64,000 nucleotides of DNA from Torreya grandis (lineage: Eukaryota > Streptophyta > Pinopsida > Cupressales > Taxaceae). How positions within the stretch are numbered: the stretch's first letter is position 1; every line of letters starts with the position of its first letter. The translations under genes were made by a program, and so were the position numbers. Positions 37,233-48,757 of the stretch are shown here, one piece after another. Where the stretch lies: the NCBI GenBank assembly GCA_037957365.1, contig JARHVA010001737.1, positions 762,001 through 826,000 on the forward strand, in the 5' to 3' direction. Below the pieces are notes generated by a model. That model made no database searches, was not told the origin of the DNA, and was given only the letters and a program-made list of their open reading frames with translations.

Positions 37233-38370
37233 TATAATATCCCCTTCAAATAGGGAATATAAAAACACAAAAGCTCTGAACAAAGATACAATTTTGCCAA
37301 AATAATTTCCAAATAAATAAATAAATCACAATATAGTCTCTCAATAGCAAATCATAGATCTTATCACTTGTTCTTCTAGATGATTACACAATTGAATCTT
37401 TGTCATATAAATAAAATAATATGTAATATTCTATCTTTAAACCTTGGGCTTTTGCAAATCTATAAATTGAGCTTGAATCTAGGAATTATGTCTTAGCCTG
37501 CTGTGTCGAACACATAGTCACCGGCATCGATCGATATACTACCGACATCGGTCTCTGTCGGTCCTTCTCTATCAACATCGGTCTTCAGTCAGCTGATGTC
37601 GGTCACTAGGGATCTCTGTTTACCGAGGCCAGTGTCTAAGCAAATCTGCTGATGCTTACGGATTTTTCATGGATTTGTACAGACTTCGTACGGTCACCAA
37701 ATATAAGATAACACACCCTGATAGTTGAACAACATGATCTCAAGATATACGATTCTAATATAGAAGATATATATTTATATAACTTATTGGATCAAAAACC
37801 TAATAAAATAAATACCTGGAATATCTGTGATAACTTCTGTGTGAAGTTATCTCTCAACCTTGTAAATCTCTGTGATAACTTCTGTATGAAGCTATCTCTC
37901 AATTTGGCAATAGATCAGTTGATATTTCACAGCCTCTGAATCACACACACTAAAGATGGAATGTTCTCCAATGCAAATGGAATCTTGGAACTCTTGGCTC
38001 AGTCTTCACAGAAGAATTCTTTCAATATCAAAATCAATAATCAATGCATAATCAATAATGGCCTCCATGAGAAACCCTTATACCCTCAAAAAGATATGCT
38101 TGCCCTAATTAGGGTTTTCTTAAATTAGAATTAGGGTTTCTAAATTAAAATTAGACCAAATAATTAATATTTGATTAAATCAATCAAATATTAATATCTT
38201 CCTCAATACATGTCCGATCGAGCCCAAACGAAAGCCAACTGGAAAAATTCTGCTAAATGAAGCCAAGCCAATCTCCATCAAGACCCTCTAACCATCCTAT
38301 CAACCTACGAGGGTCGCATAATAGGCTAACCATGAACTCAAAACATGTCAACTAAAAAGGGGACATGACA
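37233..38370 (-). mobile_element. Element A 5' LTR
   Basis: 1138 bp, collinear with 33764-34899. The inner end has changed from TG to TA on the plus strand. Carries the palindrome module at 37520-37633 in the same spacing. Confidence 0.9.
37520..37633. promoter_or_regulatory. Five-palindrome CCGACGTCGG module, element A 5' LTR
   Basis: Copies at 37520 (ACCGGCATCGAT), 37541 (ACCGACATCGGT), 37571, 37592 and 37622, spaced 21, 30, 21, 30; total span 114 bp as in the 3' LTR. Confidence 0.6.
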
Positions 38371-38375
38371 GTATG
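38371..38375. repeat. Target-site duplication of element A, right (GTATG)
   Basis: Identical to 33759-33763. Confidence 0.9.
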
Positions 38376-39009
38376 TTTCCCCTTGATTGATGACCTATGA
38401 AATTATCTACATAATAACATTGGCCCTACAGAGATACCATCAGATAATTATAGGATATATTAATTCCATTCTCTTAAAAGGAATGTTCAATGCATCCCAT
38501 ATTTTTATACATGATATTATTGTTTCCTCAAAATGGTGTTTAGTAAATCTTTCAAAATCTGAAATGTTTTGGTGTAGGTCTACAAGTAATGGTCACACAT
38601 GTTTTGTAAATATTAAGCATTGAATTATGAAATAAGTTTAGGTGCACTAGAAAATTCAGGTCTTATATAGAGTCTTACTATCTTTGTTCTATGAAAATAT
38701 TCATTAGTCCTTTGATCCCATGAAAATTAATTTCTATAAGTGCAAAGGATAGATTTGAGATGTATTTCTCCCATAAAAAGTTTAACAAAGAATCTAGACA
38801 TATTTCCCAAAATGAGATCACATAAATAGAACTTACATAAAAGGTCCTAACAATCTAGAATATTGTTCACAAAAAAATTCAAAAACTCTTTCTCATCCTT
38901 TATTTCATGGTTTTGGTCATAAGATATTCTCAAAAATTTCCATCTATATAATTGTTATTGAATAAAAAGCTTGTAGGTAGAGGAAGGTCTTCTACAAGCC
39001 AAAAGCTTT
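38376..39009. other. No recognised gene; right flank of element A
   Basis: Short frames such as 38387-38623 have no identifiable domain. May be the continuation of the decayed minus-strand frame that starts near 40060. Confidence 0.4.
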
Positions 39010-40060
39010 TATCTTAGCTCATAATCTATTTGGAGAGTGGTCTTGGTTTTCTAAGTTTGTTTCCTTGCCTCATCACAATCTTATTCTAATCATTTATTTT
39101 CTTCTTTAATCCTCTTATTTTCTACTTTAAACCTCCTAAATTATGTGCAAGCTTCATCCCAAATGGCCATGACATCATGATAAGAGAATAATGTTTGGAA
39201 TCTTTTATTTACATGTTGCCTTAGATGTGTTTGGACCTCTTAGTCTACTACTCTTTTTATCTCAACTATATTTCCTCTTATCACCCCTATCTCATTATCT
39301 TTTTCCATAGATAAACTCTTTACTTCTTCTAATTATTTTTGCAAAGAAGAAATGGTATTGTCTTTACATTGTAACTACATTATAAGGAAGGCAATTTATT
39401 CTACTTATTGCTTCATGGTGGATTTAGCTTTAGAGATAAAAATGGCTTGCTAAAACTCTATTTCTTCATCTTGACTAGAGGAGTGGATATATTCTTCTTC
39501 CATTAGGGATTTTTCTATATCAAGAAGTGGTCTAGATGATGGTGAATCTAACTCTAGAGATTGTATCTCTTCCTCTGACATGAGCATGGATTTTTTAACA
39601 ACAGATAGCTTTGGAGTGACTCTAGAACTTCCTTTTGAAACCCTAGGTCTCAACTTATTTCTTTGTACCAACTTCTTAGTTAGCTCTAGAGTAACCTCAG
39701 AGCTTAATTATGAAACTCTAGGTCTCAATTTATTCTTTTGTATTATCTTCAAAGTTGGTCCTTCGATGAAAGTGCCCTCTTTAAAATTGGACCTTGGTGT
39801 CTTAGCTATATAAATGGATTTCCTCCTTGTCTTGGGATATCTTTTCATCTTATTATTTAAGAATGTTTCATAAGCAACCTCTCCATTTGGATTTCTTAAG
39901 AAGTGGTGTTTGTAGATGAGTTGAATGAGCCCATGATGTCTAATACAGTTTGTTCCTTTTTTATGTTTTAATGCCATAACTTGTATGGATCCCATCAAGG
40001 ACATAACAAAATTCACCCTATAGTCATGTTTATGCAAACATTGTCTCAAATGTAAAACAA
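39010..40060 (-). pseudogene. Unidentified decayed protein frame, basic then coiled coil
   Basis: Minus strand. The first part (40049-39708) is basic, with VNFVMSLMGSIQVMALKHK, CIRHHGLIQLIYKHHFL and RYPKTRRKSIYIAKTPRS. A phrase NKLRPRVS occurs twice because of a roughly 73-bp tandem repeat. The next part (39671-39450) is acidic and Ser-rich (SEEEIQSLELDSPSS, SSSQDEEIEF). Further on, SLQK.LEEVKSLSMEKDNEI and KVENKRIKEENK have heptad character. Stops are few and partly TAG. I do not recognise the family. A gag-like or second-frame protein of a retroelement is the likeliest origin given the neighbourhood; a captured host gene cannot be excluded. Confidence 0.45.
39600..39745. repeat. About 73-bp tandem duplication inside the decayed frame
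   Basis: Two units share AAACCCTAGGTCTCAACTTAT / AAACTCTAGGTCTCAATTTAT cores and flanking CTCTAGA..CTT words; they encode the repeated LRPRVS phrase on the minus strand. Confidence 0.7.
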
Positions 40061-42239
40061 CCCTAAAAAAATTCTTATTTTATTTTGAGCGTCACTTTAT
40101 TTAGAGTGCAAGCAAAATTAAGAACATAATTCACTATGCATGGTTGGGATTTATATAATACACCCATAGCCAAAGTTATGCATATGTGATTCCATTCATA
40201 CACCATTTCCAATATTCAATTAATAAAAACATATAACACTACATTTAAAATCCAAGACTCTTAATGTCAAAGAATCATTGCAAAATAAAATCAGGTATTA
40301 ACCATAATTCGATTAGTCAAGAAAAAGCAAGCCCACATCATTCTATAGGAATGTATAAGCTTCTAAGGATGTCCTTGATCATTAAACTTCATACATACAA
40401 GAGATATGAAATGGTACTATCCTATATGGATCTTTATACTAAGATCTCATAATTTAAGTATCATTTCACCATGTTTAATCATATACTCATGCCCTAATCA
40501 ATTTAATGAAATTCAACTTGCAATTTCTACATGCATGACACCAATTGAGCTTGCAAGACCAACTTTTCAAATCCTTCTTAGGATAAACATGCATGGCTAC
40601 AATATTAAGTGCTTTACCATGACTTAAAGAAATAATTAAATATATAATCATTCCAATTAGATGTTATAGGATCAATAAGCAAAAATGATAACTCTAAAAA
40701 ATTATGCTATAAGAAAATCATTAAACTGTTGTAGGATATCTCTATTTTTAACAGTAGAATATAGTAATATTGAAACTCAATTCTCTCCCTTAATATTCAA
40801 TAAAAAAATACTTCAGCTACTCATTTCAAAGGCTAAACCAAGGAGAATAAAACCCATAAATATTTTTTGATGAAACTCTATGAGTTATGAGTAGCAATAG
40901 TATCAAATTTGGGTTTATACAAAAAATAGCATACTCTCTCACATTGTAAGAATTTGCTATAGCCATAATACAAAAGAAGAGTAATTTTAAACATGCTAAA
41001 GTGAGAATTTAATTACTAAAAAAAGGTAAGAATAGCTCTAAACATATCATACAACTCTAAAATGAAATATCGTCCACTAAATGATTCACACACCACCCCG
41101 ACCCATCTTATGAGCCCTCCAATCAGTGGCCCCTGCCACCCCAACCATCAGTTGGGTGGTGGAATCAGGCATTTGGCTTTGGGCAAAGGTGTGAGCAAGA
41201 TATTTTATCCATGAATGAGAAATTTATAGTAGTAACATAATATCATCAAATAGATGAACTATAACATCATACACTAATAGTGCCATTAGTAATGCATCAA
41301 AAATTTCACAAGTGACACTTACATAATGGCCTACTAGATCTATCAAGCATCTAACATAAGACGAATCATCCATATCTACAATTTTTATTTTTCTTAGCCA
41401 AGAGAAAATAATATCCAAATTCACATTTTAACCCAAGCAAGCAAAATAAAAGAGGTAAAATAAGAGAAAATAGCTCCTTTGCACTAATGCCTCTAAATCC
41501 ATCAAAACCTAAGAAAAATAAGCCAAAATAAAAACATGCAAGCTTTATTATGGTGTCATATTTTCACATGCTTCCCTTAAAGACCAGTAGGGTCAAATAA
41601 AAATAGCAATGATAAAAACTCAATAGGTGAAAAATAATTACAACAAAAAAGAGGCACCCATTTGGCAATTAAATAAAAACCACATAGAAAATAAAACACC
41701 TCACATGCCATTTTAAGGAAACATTTTCCAACCATAAATAAAATAGAAATAATAACCAGGGTTTTAATATTTTATCTCAAAAAGCATTTCATAATAAATT
41801 TGATTTATTTTAAACCATGTACATTAGGTAAAATTTACTCATAATTAGGTATGAGAATCGATCTAACTCCATACAACCATAAAAAGATAAACTCTAGCAA
41901 GACAAAAATAATGCATCGCTTACTTGGTACAAATATTTCCTATAAATAAGAAAATAAACTTCTCTTTGATTACCCTTCACCAAGAAATGAAACTCTTGCC
42001 CAGATCCATTCCTTTTCTTCCATGACTTGCTCTCTTTTTCTTCCTTCTACCCAAGCACAATTTTTTCCAAGCCATTAAAGTCTACTGGGATGAATTTCCA
42101 ATCAACATTACTCTCCATGGCTATCATTTTCCTCTATGGTTTCTCTCCCAAAAACCAATGTAGCAAAAAGACATTCTCCCAAAAAAAATTGATTACTCTT
42201 TTTGGGTTAAGAGTCAACCCTTAATGCCCTCATTTATTT
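40061..42239. other. No recognised gene
   Basis: AT-rich. A short GC-richer patch at about 41090-41190 (CACCCCGACCC ... GTTGGGTGGTGG) stands out, but I could not assign it. The frames at 40264-40870, 41224-41424 and 42027-42224 have no known motif. Confidence 0.45.
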
Positions 42240-42340
42240 TTAAGCATTAATATTTTTATTTATTTATTTTTGCTTTCCTTCTTTTTATTTATTTATTTAT
42301 TCATTAATAGTTAATTTTTATTTTTATTTTTATTTTAGCT
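42240..42340 (+). repeat. (ATTT)n-type low-complexity tract
   Basis: Imperfect runs of TATTTATTTATTT and TTTTTATTTTTATTT. Confidence 0.85.
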
Positions 42341-43074
42341 ATAATGCATGGCCAAATTCCATAACACTTTTTATGGTCATATGGCCTAACATAACTTTTA
42401 TTTAATAAATAATCATTAATCATGGGCTACTTCTTGCCCATGGATTTATTAAATCAAGGTCATCATGGAGTCCCACTCCATTATAATGCATGGTATTAAC
42501 CTTCTCGAGGTCTCTTGACAATAAAACCAAGACAAGAAGACTTAGATTAAATAATTTTAATTATAATATGATCCACAGTGAGAAACAAGTTAATAGGTCC
42601 AAAATAATAATTAAAGTATTTGAGCCCCTTAACGATCAAAATAAAGAAATGAAAATTGAGATAAAAGATAACTTATCACCAATCCAACACACACAAGTCA
42701 CCAAAAAAAATCAGACACAACCATAATCAAGTGAGATAAAAAGACAAAAATATCAATCAATTAAACAAATAAAACAAGACAAAAGAGAGAGACATAAGGC
42801 ATGTTGCAACTACTCAAGGATTAGATGGCATATTATCATTATATTTCTTATCAAGTATTAGTGTTATCCATCATCTCACTAACTCTACTATTATTACCCC
42901 AACTACCAAAATCCATCACCAACCTAACTCATGTACTTATGAGCCTTGTAGCCACCAAAACATGACATCAATAGTATCTGCTCTACATGAATAAAAACAT
43001 ATATACGTGTTAATCATAAGTGTATAATCATCATAATATAAAACTATATTGATATCATCATGAATATGCAATAT
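42341..43074. other. No recognised gene
   Basis: Position suggests the 3' non-coding part or LTR of the minus-strand gypsy element whose pol relic starts at 44520, but no boundary could be fixed. Confidence 0.4.
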
Positions 43075-43375
43075 CAAAGTATATTTCTATAGGATCAAAG
43101 TATGTTGTTGCAGGATTGTTGTTACAGGATAAAAGTATGTTTTTGCAAGATAAAAGTATGTTGTTGCAGGATAAAAGTATGTTGTTGTAGGATAATAGTA
43201 TGTCATTACAGAATAATAGTATGTCACTTCAGGATAATAATGTATCACTATAAGATAATAGTATGTTGATATAGGATAATAGTATGTTGTTGCAGGATAA
43301 CAATATATTTTTGTAGTATAATAGTATGTTGCTATAGAATAATAGTATTTTCACTGTAGGATAACAGGAATCAAC
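43075..43375 (+). repeat. 21-bp minisatellite, about 13 copies
   Basis: Consensus GGATAATAGTATGTTGTTGCA; unit length is 21 in nearly all copies, with variation concentrated in the last eight bases (GTTGTTGCA, TCATTACA, TCACTTCA). The unit is a multiple of three but stops occur, so I see no coding use. Confidence 0.9.
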
Positions 43376-44519
43376 ATTTTTATATAAACATCAAATCATC
43401 AGCACTCAAAAATATGCTAATACATATAATAATTTATATCAAAAAGATTCAAATAGTATATTGTGACAAAATATGTGGTATGGCTCATGTTATCACAGCT
43501 CAATAAGCCATACTTTCCATCACATATCAGATACTTGATTACCCAAAAATTGATTGTCCTCCATGGATTAATTAGAATCCATTTTTATTCCTTTTGTGAC
43601 TCTTAAGGGGTTGAGAATCAAATTTTAACCTGCCTTCTATCTATACACTTTCATCATGAATTCCTGATAGCTCACTAATTACTTAGCTAGTAACTAAAAA
43701 TCTTTCTCCTCTCACTATGGTATAGGGATCCTATAAATTGGAAATGAATTATTTCACTAACCACTCATTATACCCCTAAAACTTATTTGAGAAATCAAGA
43801 CACCCTAATTATTAAAAAATGGTATTTACTGCTTCATCATCCAACAACAAATCCATAGACTTAGGCTCAAATTTCTTCTTTTGACCCATTCTGAGAAGGT
43901 ACAAAACTTGTGTGAATGCAAAAATAGAGTATCAAGAGAGTTATTGTTAGGAAGATGAAATTAAAATCACAATAGAGGGTCCTTTTACTGAAATGGTTTT
44001 TTAAAGAGAAGTGGCATGTTTTCTTTTAACATGTTATTGATTATCCCATCTTTGGGATATGATTGAAGTTTAACCTTTTGATGGGATGTGACCATTATGA
44101 GGGAAAAATAATCAGTGTTGCATGTAAAATAGCTATAATTAGATATTTTTGATGCACCTCCATCCTTCCCCATGTGTTGGGTTGCATTATTAGACCCTAA
44201 AATTGATTTCCAAAGATTTTGAGGTGATAGTTAACTTCTAAAATGCCCTTTTTCTCATCATTGACAATAATGTTATAAAGATGACATCATACCCCCTTTG
44301 TAAGAGAAAATATCTATTGGCATCTTACTATTTTATAGAAAGGAAACTTCCCTTTTTCTCTTTCAAAATTGTTCTATTTGTTTACCCTTTTTTGGAACAT
44401 TTTTCCCTTTCTAAATAACCTATAATTTCCCTTTGAAGTGTTGAAACTTAGAATCAAATAGTAAAGCCCAGTTTCCTTATTTGAATCTTCTTTCCTTGAT
44501 ATAGGTGGCATGACACTAC
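43376..44519. other. No confirmed gene; region after the integrase relic
   Basis: On the minus strand this follows integrase and could hold its C-terminal tail, but no motif is readable. The frame 43985-44173 is unassigned. Confidence 0.4.
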
Positions 44520-45340
44520 TTTCTCTAATATTGTATAATTTTTTTCTACTAAAAGGTTTCTATTCTCATTTCATTTAACTCATTAAGATGAATAATTCTC
44601 TATCTATGTTCTTCATCAAGATATATGCCCACTTATGTTGTTATTCTAACATCAATAATTCAAATTCTATGGGGATTAGAGGCTTCTTCTCAAACACATG
44701 TTCATAAGGTGAGAAAATTGTGGTGGATTTCCATGTGGTATTATAATCTCATATTGATTCAAGTAGTTTGTTTGCCCAATATTTTATGTTGATATTGACT
44801 ATCTTAGTCAAGATATTCTCTAACTCTATATTAGTAATTTCAACCTATCCATTGACCTATGGGATGATATGGAGATAAATTCTAGTGGATGATTTGGTAG
44901 TGCTATATGAGGGATTTGATCATATTAGACATGAATTGAGGACCTTAGTCAGATACTTTGGCCCTGGGTGTTCCAATTCATTGCATAATTTTGTAATACA
45001 AGAAATCAACAAATAACTCTTCTCTTTCAAATGGAAGATCTTGAAACTCTATCCATTTAGTGACATAATATATGCATATAATTAAGTATTTATTTAATTA
45101 ATATGGTGGGTAAATAAGGCCAACAAAATCCAATCCCCATTTCACAAAAGGTCCTAGAACCACTTGAGGATGGAGAGGCATTTTATTAGATAATGTGGAC
45201 TTTCCCATCCTTTGGCAATGATCACATTGCCATACATATCTCTTAACATTTATGTGAAATGAAGGTCAATAACACCCAACCACAAGGATCTTATAGATAG
45301 TCCTCTTAGCTAAATAATAGCCTCTTCTAGGTTCATCATG
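44520..45340 (-). pseudogene. Ty3/gypsy integrase relic
   Basis: Minus strand, C-terminal part of the gypsy pol. The zinc finger's last pair survives in RYVWQCDHCQRMGK (45238-45197). The first catalytic Asp is in WGLDFVGLI at about 45148-45122, followed by YLIICIYYVTKWIE. The second Asp is in VSD*GPQFMSNMI near 44960-44925. YHPIGQWIG near 44850 is where YHPQTNGQ..E belongs, so the catalytic Glu is lost. WKSTTIFSPYE..F..KPLIPIEFEL (about 44740-44660) is the usual downstream block. This set, and the IPIEFE ending, is typical of the Athila/Tat side of plant gypsy elements. Several stops; not functional. Confidence 0.85.
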
Positions 45341-45599
45341 AAAATTCTTTATGATTTCATAAGTCTCATATTTTCTTACACTCCTATGGAGCACATGGTT
45401 GGATCCACACTTAAATAAAACACCATTAAACCATTTAAAATGAGCACTTTATATAATTAAGCATTTATTTTCCTTATGAGTAAAATTAAAAATAAACTTC
45501 CATATGGCCAAGTAGTTTTCCATGTCAGCAAACCATGGTGAGTATGTTGCAACTATGAACATCTACTCATCAACAAAGTTATCTTTCACTGAATCCTCT

Positions 45600-46830
45600 T
45601 AACCTAAAACATTCAACCTTGATAAAAAAATTAGAAACCACATTAAAGTTTCTATATTTTTCAATAATAATAATGTCAAATTCTTAAAAAAGTGGTAACC
45701 ATATAATGATTCTACCTCCTACCATTAGTTTGTTCATGAAATATCTTATGGTTGAGTGATGTGTAAACAAATATCTTGTATCCAGTGATGTAGTGCCTGG
45801 ATATATTTATTGCATATATAATAGCTAGGAATTAGTTTTTAGTGGTGGTATAATTTATTTTATTAGGGGTGATATTTTTCTTGATATAGCAGGCAATATA
45901 TATTTTTCCTTATTCATCTTTCTATCTTATAACTACCCCCATAGAATTATTGGAAGCATTTATATGAATGTGGACAGTCTATTCTTAGTTAAGAACTCTC
46001 AAAATTGGAGAAGAAATCATTTTTCCATTTATTAATTCAAATACTTTTTGGTATTTGTCATTCCATAGGAACTCACTATATTTGGTAAGCAAGGAAAACA
46101 TAGATGTAGTTATTTTATTGAAGTATTTTATGAAATGTTTGAAATACCCTACATGTGCTAATAAAATTTTGATATCAGTCTAATTTTTAGGAGAAAATAG
46201 ATTAGAAATGACTTCAATATTTTAAGGATCTATTTGTATCCCCTGATCTGAGATGTGTTGTCCTAGAAAAATTCTTTGGTCAACCATGATTAAACATTTT
46301 TATTGACTCAAAGATAGTTGATGTTCATCACATATGGTTAACACTTTGTCTAAGTTGCTTAGATATCCATAAAAATATCAACCATACATAATAAAGTCAT
46401 TTATGTATACCTCTACATAATCATTGGTTAGATTAGTAGGTATATCCAAAACTTCCCTTTGAAAGGTGGCATGTGCATTATAGAGGCAAAAGGGTAACAC
46501 TCTATAGGTAAATGTTCCCTAATGGCATGTAAAGGTTACCTAGTCTTGGTCTTCAAGGGATAACCTTATCTAATTATAACCACTAAACCCATATAATAAG
46601 GATAAATAATTCTTCCCAGCTAGATTATCTAACACCAAGTCTATGGAAGGTAGGAAAAAATAGTCTTTCATGGTGGTTTTATTTAGTTCTTGATAGTCTA
46701 TACATATTTTTCAATTTCCATTCTTTTTAGGTATTATCAAAAGTGGTGAAACCCACTAACTATTAGATATAGATAAAATAAATCTCACCTATAATAGTTA
46801 TTCTATTTCTTCTTTAATTATATCTCTTAA
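45600..46830 (-). pseudogene. Ty3/gypsy reverse transcriptase and RNase H relic
   Basis: Minus strand. Starts with IIKEEIE, then the block before polymerase motif 1: WVSPLLIIPKKNGN (46756-46715) and CIDYQELNK. The catalytic box lies in DYVEVYINDFIMYG (about 46425-46385), where the family has YLDD; the first Asp is Asn. NKITTSMFSLLTKY and WNDKYQKVFE lead into RNase H at about 46010-45730 (INYTTTKN and the FLAIIYAI core are recognisable). Stops and shifts are frequent. Order protease, RT, RNase H, integrase on the minus strand is the gypsy order. Confidence 0.85.
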
Positions 46831-47493
46831 TAATGGGTTGATTCTTCTTTGAGGTTGTCTCATAAGTCTAGTGTTTACAATATATATATATATGATGAGT
46901 GTACACACTTGGGTGGATGTATTTAATGTCATTTTAATCCCATGAAAAGGCTTATGTATGATTATTAAAGATGTTAAAAACCTTAATTTCATGTTCATTG
47001 TCCAACCAGTTATTTATGTTTAGTATTTTTCCAGGTTGGATTGCTATTTACTTAGTCTCTCAGTAGATGGAGCTAACTGACATAAATTCACTCATCAAAG
47101 ATTTTAGAGGTCAGGGATTTTATAAAATCATATATAATATGGTGACATTTATAAATAAAATCTCCCCTTGTGTAATTACATTTGTCAATGGACAATGGAA
47201 ATCCATTAAAAATGTATCATGGTTGTCTTTTGCCCATCTGACAATCCTCTATTGAATGGGTGTATAGTCATACATGTCATCAAGAGTGAATGAGTTAGTT
47301 GATTGTTTTATAGAGGAAAGTGTCCTATAATACCAATATATAATAATATATATAGAGATAATCTAATATTTTCTTGATCTAAACTATCAAAATCTAAACC
47401 TAGAATATCAAACATAGGATCTAGTCTGATAGATTTTGGATCTTGATTGTCAAACTTTGGAGCTAGACTAGTCTCTTCCAAATTCTACATTAG
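46831..47493 (-). pseudogene. Gypsy pol linker between protease and RT (decayed)
   Basis: Same strand and element as its neighbours. The frame 46998-46798 runs straight into the RT start (MRQPQRRINPLLRDIIKEEIE). The rest is too decayed to assign. Confidence 0.5.
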
Positions 47494-47960
47494 TTATTCC
47501 TTTAACTTAATCACATGATATTTGATTCTTACCATGGATAATGAGGAGAGACTATTGATATTTTGTTCAGGTTCATCAAACCATGGGTCTAAAGATGGTT
47601 TTGTAGGCAAATATAAAGAAATATATTTTAATTTTATTCCATTTGAAATTGTCATGTCTCTTGACCTATAGTATATTGATGCCAGAATTGTGGCTAGCAA
47701 ATGTATTCCAAATATTATTAGATATCCAAGGTTTTTGCTCTTGGGCTGGAGTATCATGAAATCTATGGGATATTCCAAAGTTTCCATTATCACATAGACA
47801 TCTTCTATGGTTGCTTCAGGTTTGGTAATAGACTTGTATGCCATTTATAAAATTATAGAAGTAGGTTACACCCTATAAGAGAGAAGGCTTTCAATGTTTT
47901 TTTAGACATCATGTTGATGGCAAATCCTAGGTCCACAAGTACATTAGGTATTGTTGTCAC
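47494..47960 (-). pseudogene. Ty3/gypsy retropepsin relic
   Basis: The active-site region reads VLVDLGFAINMMS (VDLGFAIN at 47936-47913), equivalent to the DLGASVN.M form of Athila/Tat-type proteases. After a shift, the frame 47844-47494 gives TIEDVYVIMETLEYPIDFMIL, GYLIIFGIHLLAT and DMTISNGIKLK, matching the later strands (the LILGRPFLAT block). It lies upstream of RT on the minus strand; the gag that should precede it is cut off by insertion of element C at 48092. Confidence 0.8.
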
Positions 47961-48086
47961 TTTGAGTTGCACCCTTTGAGGATGTGTTTTAGGTCTCCTC
48001 ACTCAATTCACACAATGGGAACTCTCTACAGTTATGGGTGGCCTATTACTAAAGAGAACCTCTAGAAAGGGTCGGATCCCTTGATA

Positions 48087-48091
48087 CTAAA
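48087..48091. repeat. Target-site duplication of element C, left (CTAAA)
   Basis: Matches CTACA at 58215-58219 in four of five bases; one change is compatible with age. Confidence 0.5.
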
Positions 48092-48732
48092 TGATGAGCC
48101 CATAAAATAGCTCATTATATCTATAGAATAACATCTTTTTTCTTGCATAAAAAGTATATCTCAATGTAGTTTCTGAACTTAAGGTTTATTTAGAATAAAA
48201 TAATAAGTATATATCATGATTATGTCTTTAGAATTCTTTTTTATCTATTTTTTAGCTATTACTAATAATTAGTAGGAAAAAGATGTCAATAAATGCATAT
48301 ATAATTCATACTAAGCTAAGAATGATTCAAAGTATGAAGAGTAACCATTCACGAATAATGTTTGAGTAGTATTAGAATTTTTTACAATAAGATCCAGTAT
48401 TCTAGTCAAGTTACGTACTCCTATATACTTGCTATAGTAGCTATGAATTACAACATGCTTACTATAGTAGCTATGGATTACAATAGGCTTGCTATAGTAG
48501 CTATAGATTATAATAGGCTTGTTATAGATTAGTTATCGAGTACATCAGACTAACTATAGATTACATTAGACCAATTATAGATTACATCATCTAGCTATGG
48601 ATTTTAGTAGGCTTGATATAGGTTTTAGAAAGGAACTATTTGCTAAAGATCTCTTTCTCCTTTTACATATAGCCTTCAAACACCAGCCCTGAATTAACAT
48701 TATTAAATGAAAGGGATTGATGACCCCCATCA
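48092..48732 (+). mobile_element. Element C left LTR, internally deleted
   Basis: 641 bp; compared with the right LTR it lacks about 790 bp between GGATTTTAGTAGGCTT and AAGGAACTATTTGC. Confidence 0.75.
48415..48620 (+). repeat. About 30-bp tandem repeat in the left LTR of C
   Basis: Units like TAGGCTTGCTATAGTAGC followed by TATGGATTACAA recur about six times, decaying towards the right. Confidence 0.8.
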
Positions 48733-48757
48733 TTTTTAACACCATTACTAGGGTACC
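48733..48757 (+). other. Element C primer-binding region (decayed)
   Basis: Directly after the LTR: TTTTTAACACCATTACTAGG. It resembles the TGGCGCCGTTGCCGGGG leader seen in many plant Tat/Athila-type elements with most differences of G-to-A or C-to-T type. Confidence 0.5.

Larger units (their letters stand above)
33764..38370 (-). mobile_element. Element A: complete non-autonomous gag-protease LTR retrotransposon
   Basis: 4607 bp with all structural parts: 5' LTR (37233-38370), primer site (37220-37231), one gag-protease frame (37117-34877), purine tract (34901-34912), 3' LTR (33764-34899) and a perfect 5-bp target duplication. Reverse transcriptase, RNase H and integrase are absent and there is no room for them, so it resembles TR-GAG-type elements but keeps a protease. 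LTRs differ mainly by C/T and G/A changes and a few small indels; by eye they are in the mid-90s percent identical, so it is younger than B or C. Confidence 0.9.

Noticed and set aside
41090..41190. GC-richer patch as a host exon
   Set aside because: No open frame of useful length, no splice context that I can support and no recognisable domain.
43075..43375. CRISPR-like array of repeats and variable parts
   Set aside because: Units are directly adjacent with no 30-base spacers, and this is plant DNA; a minisatellite.
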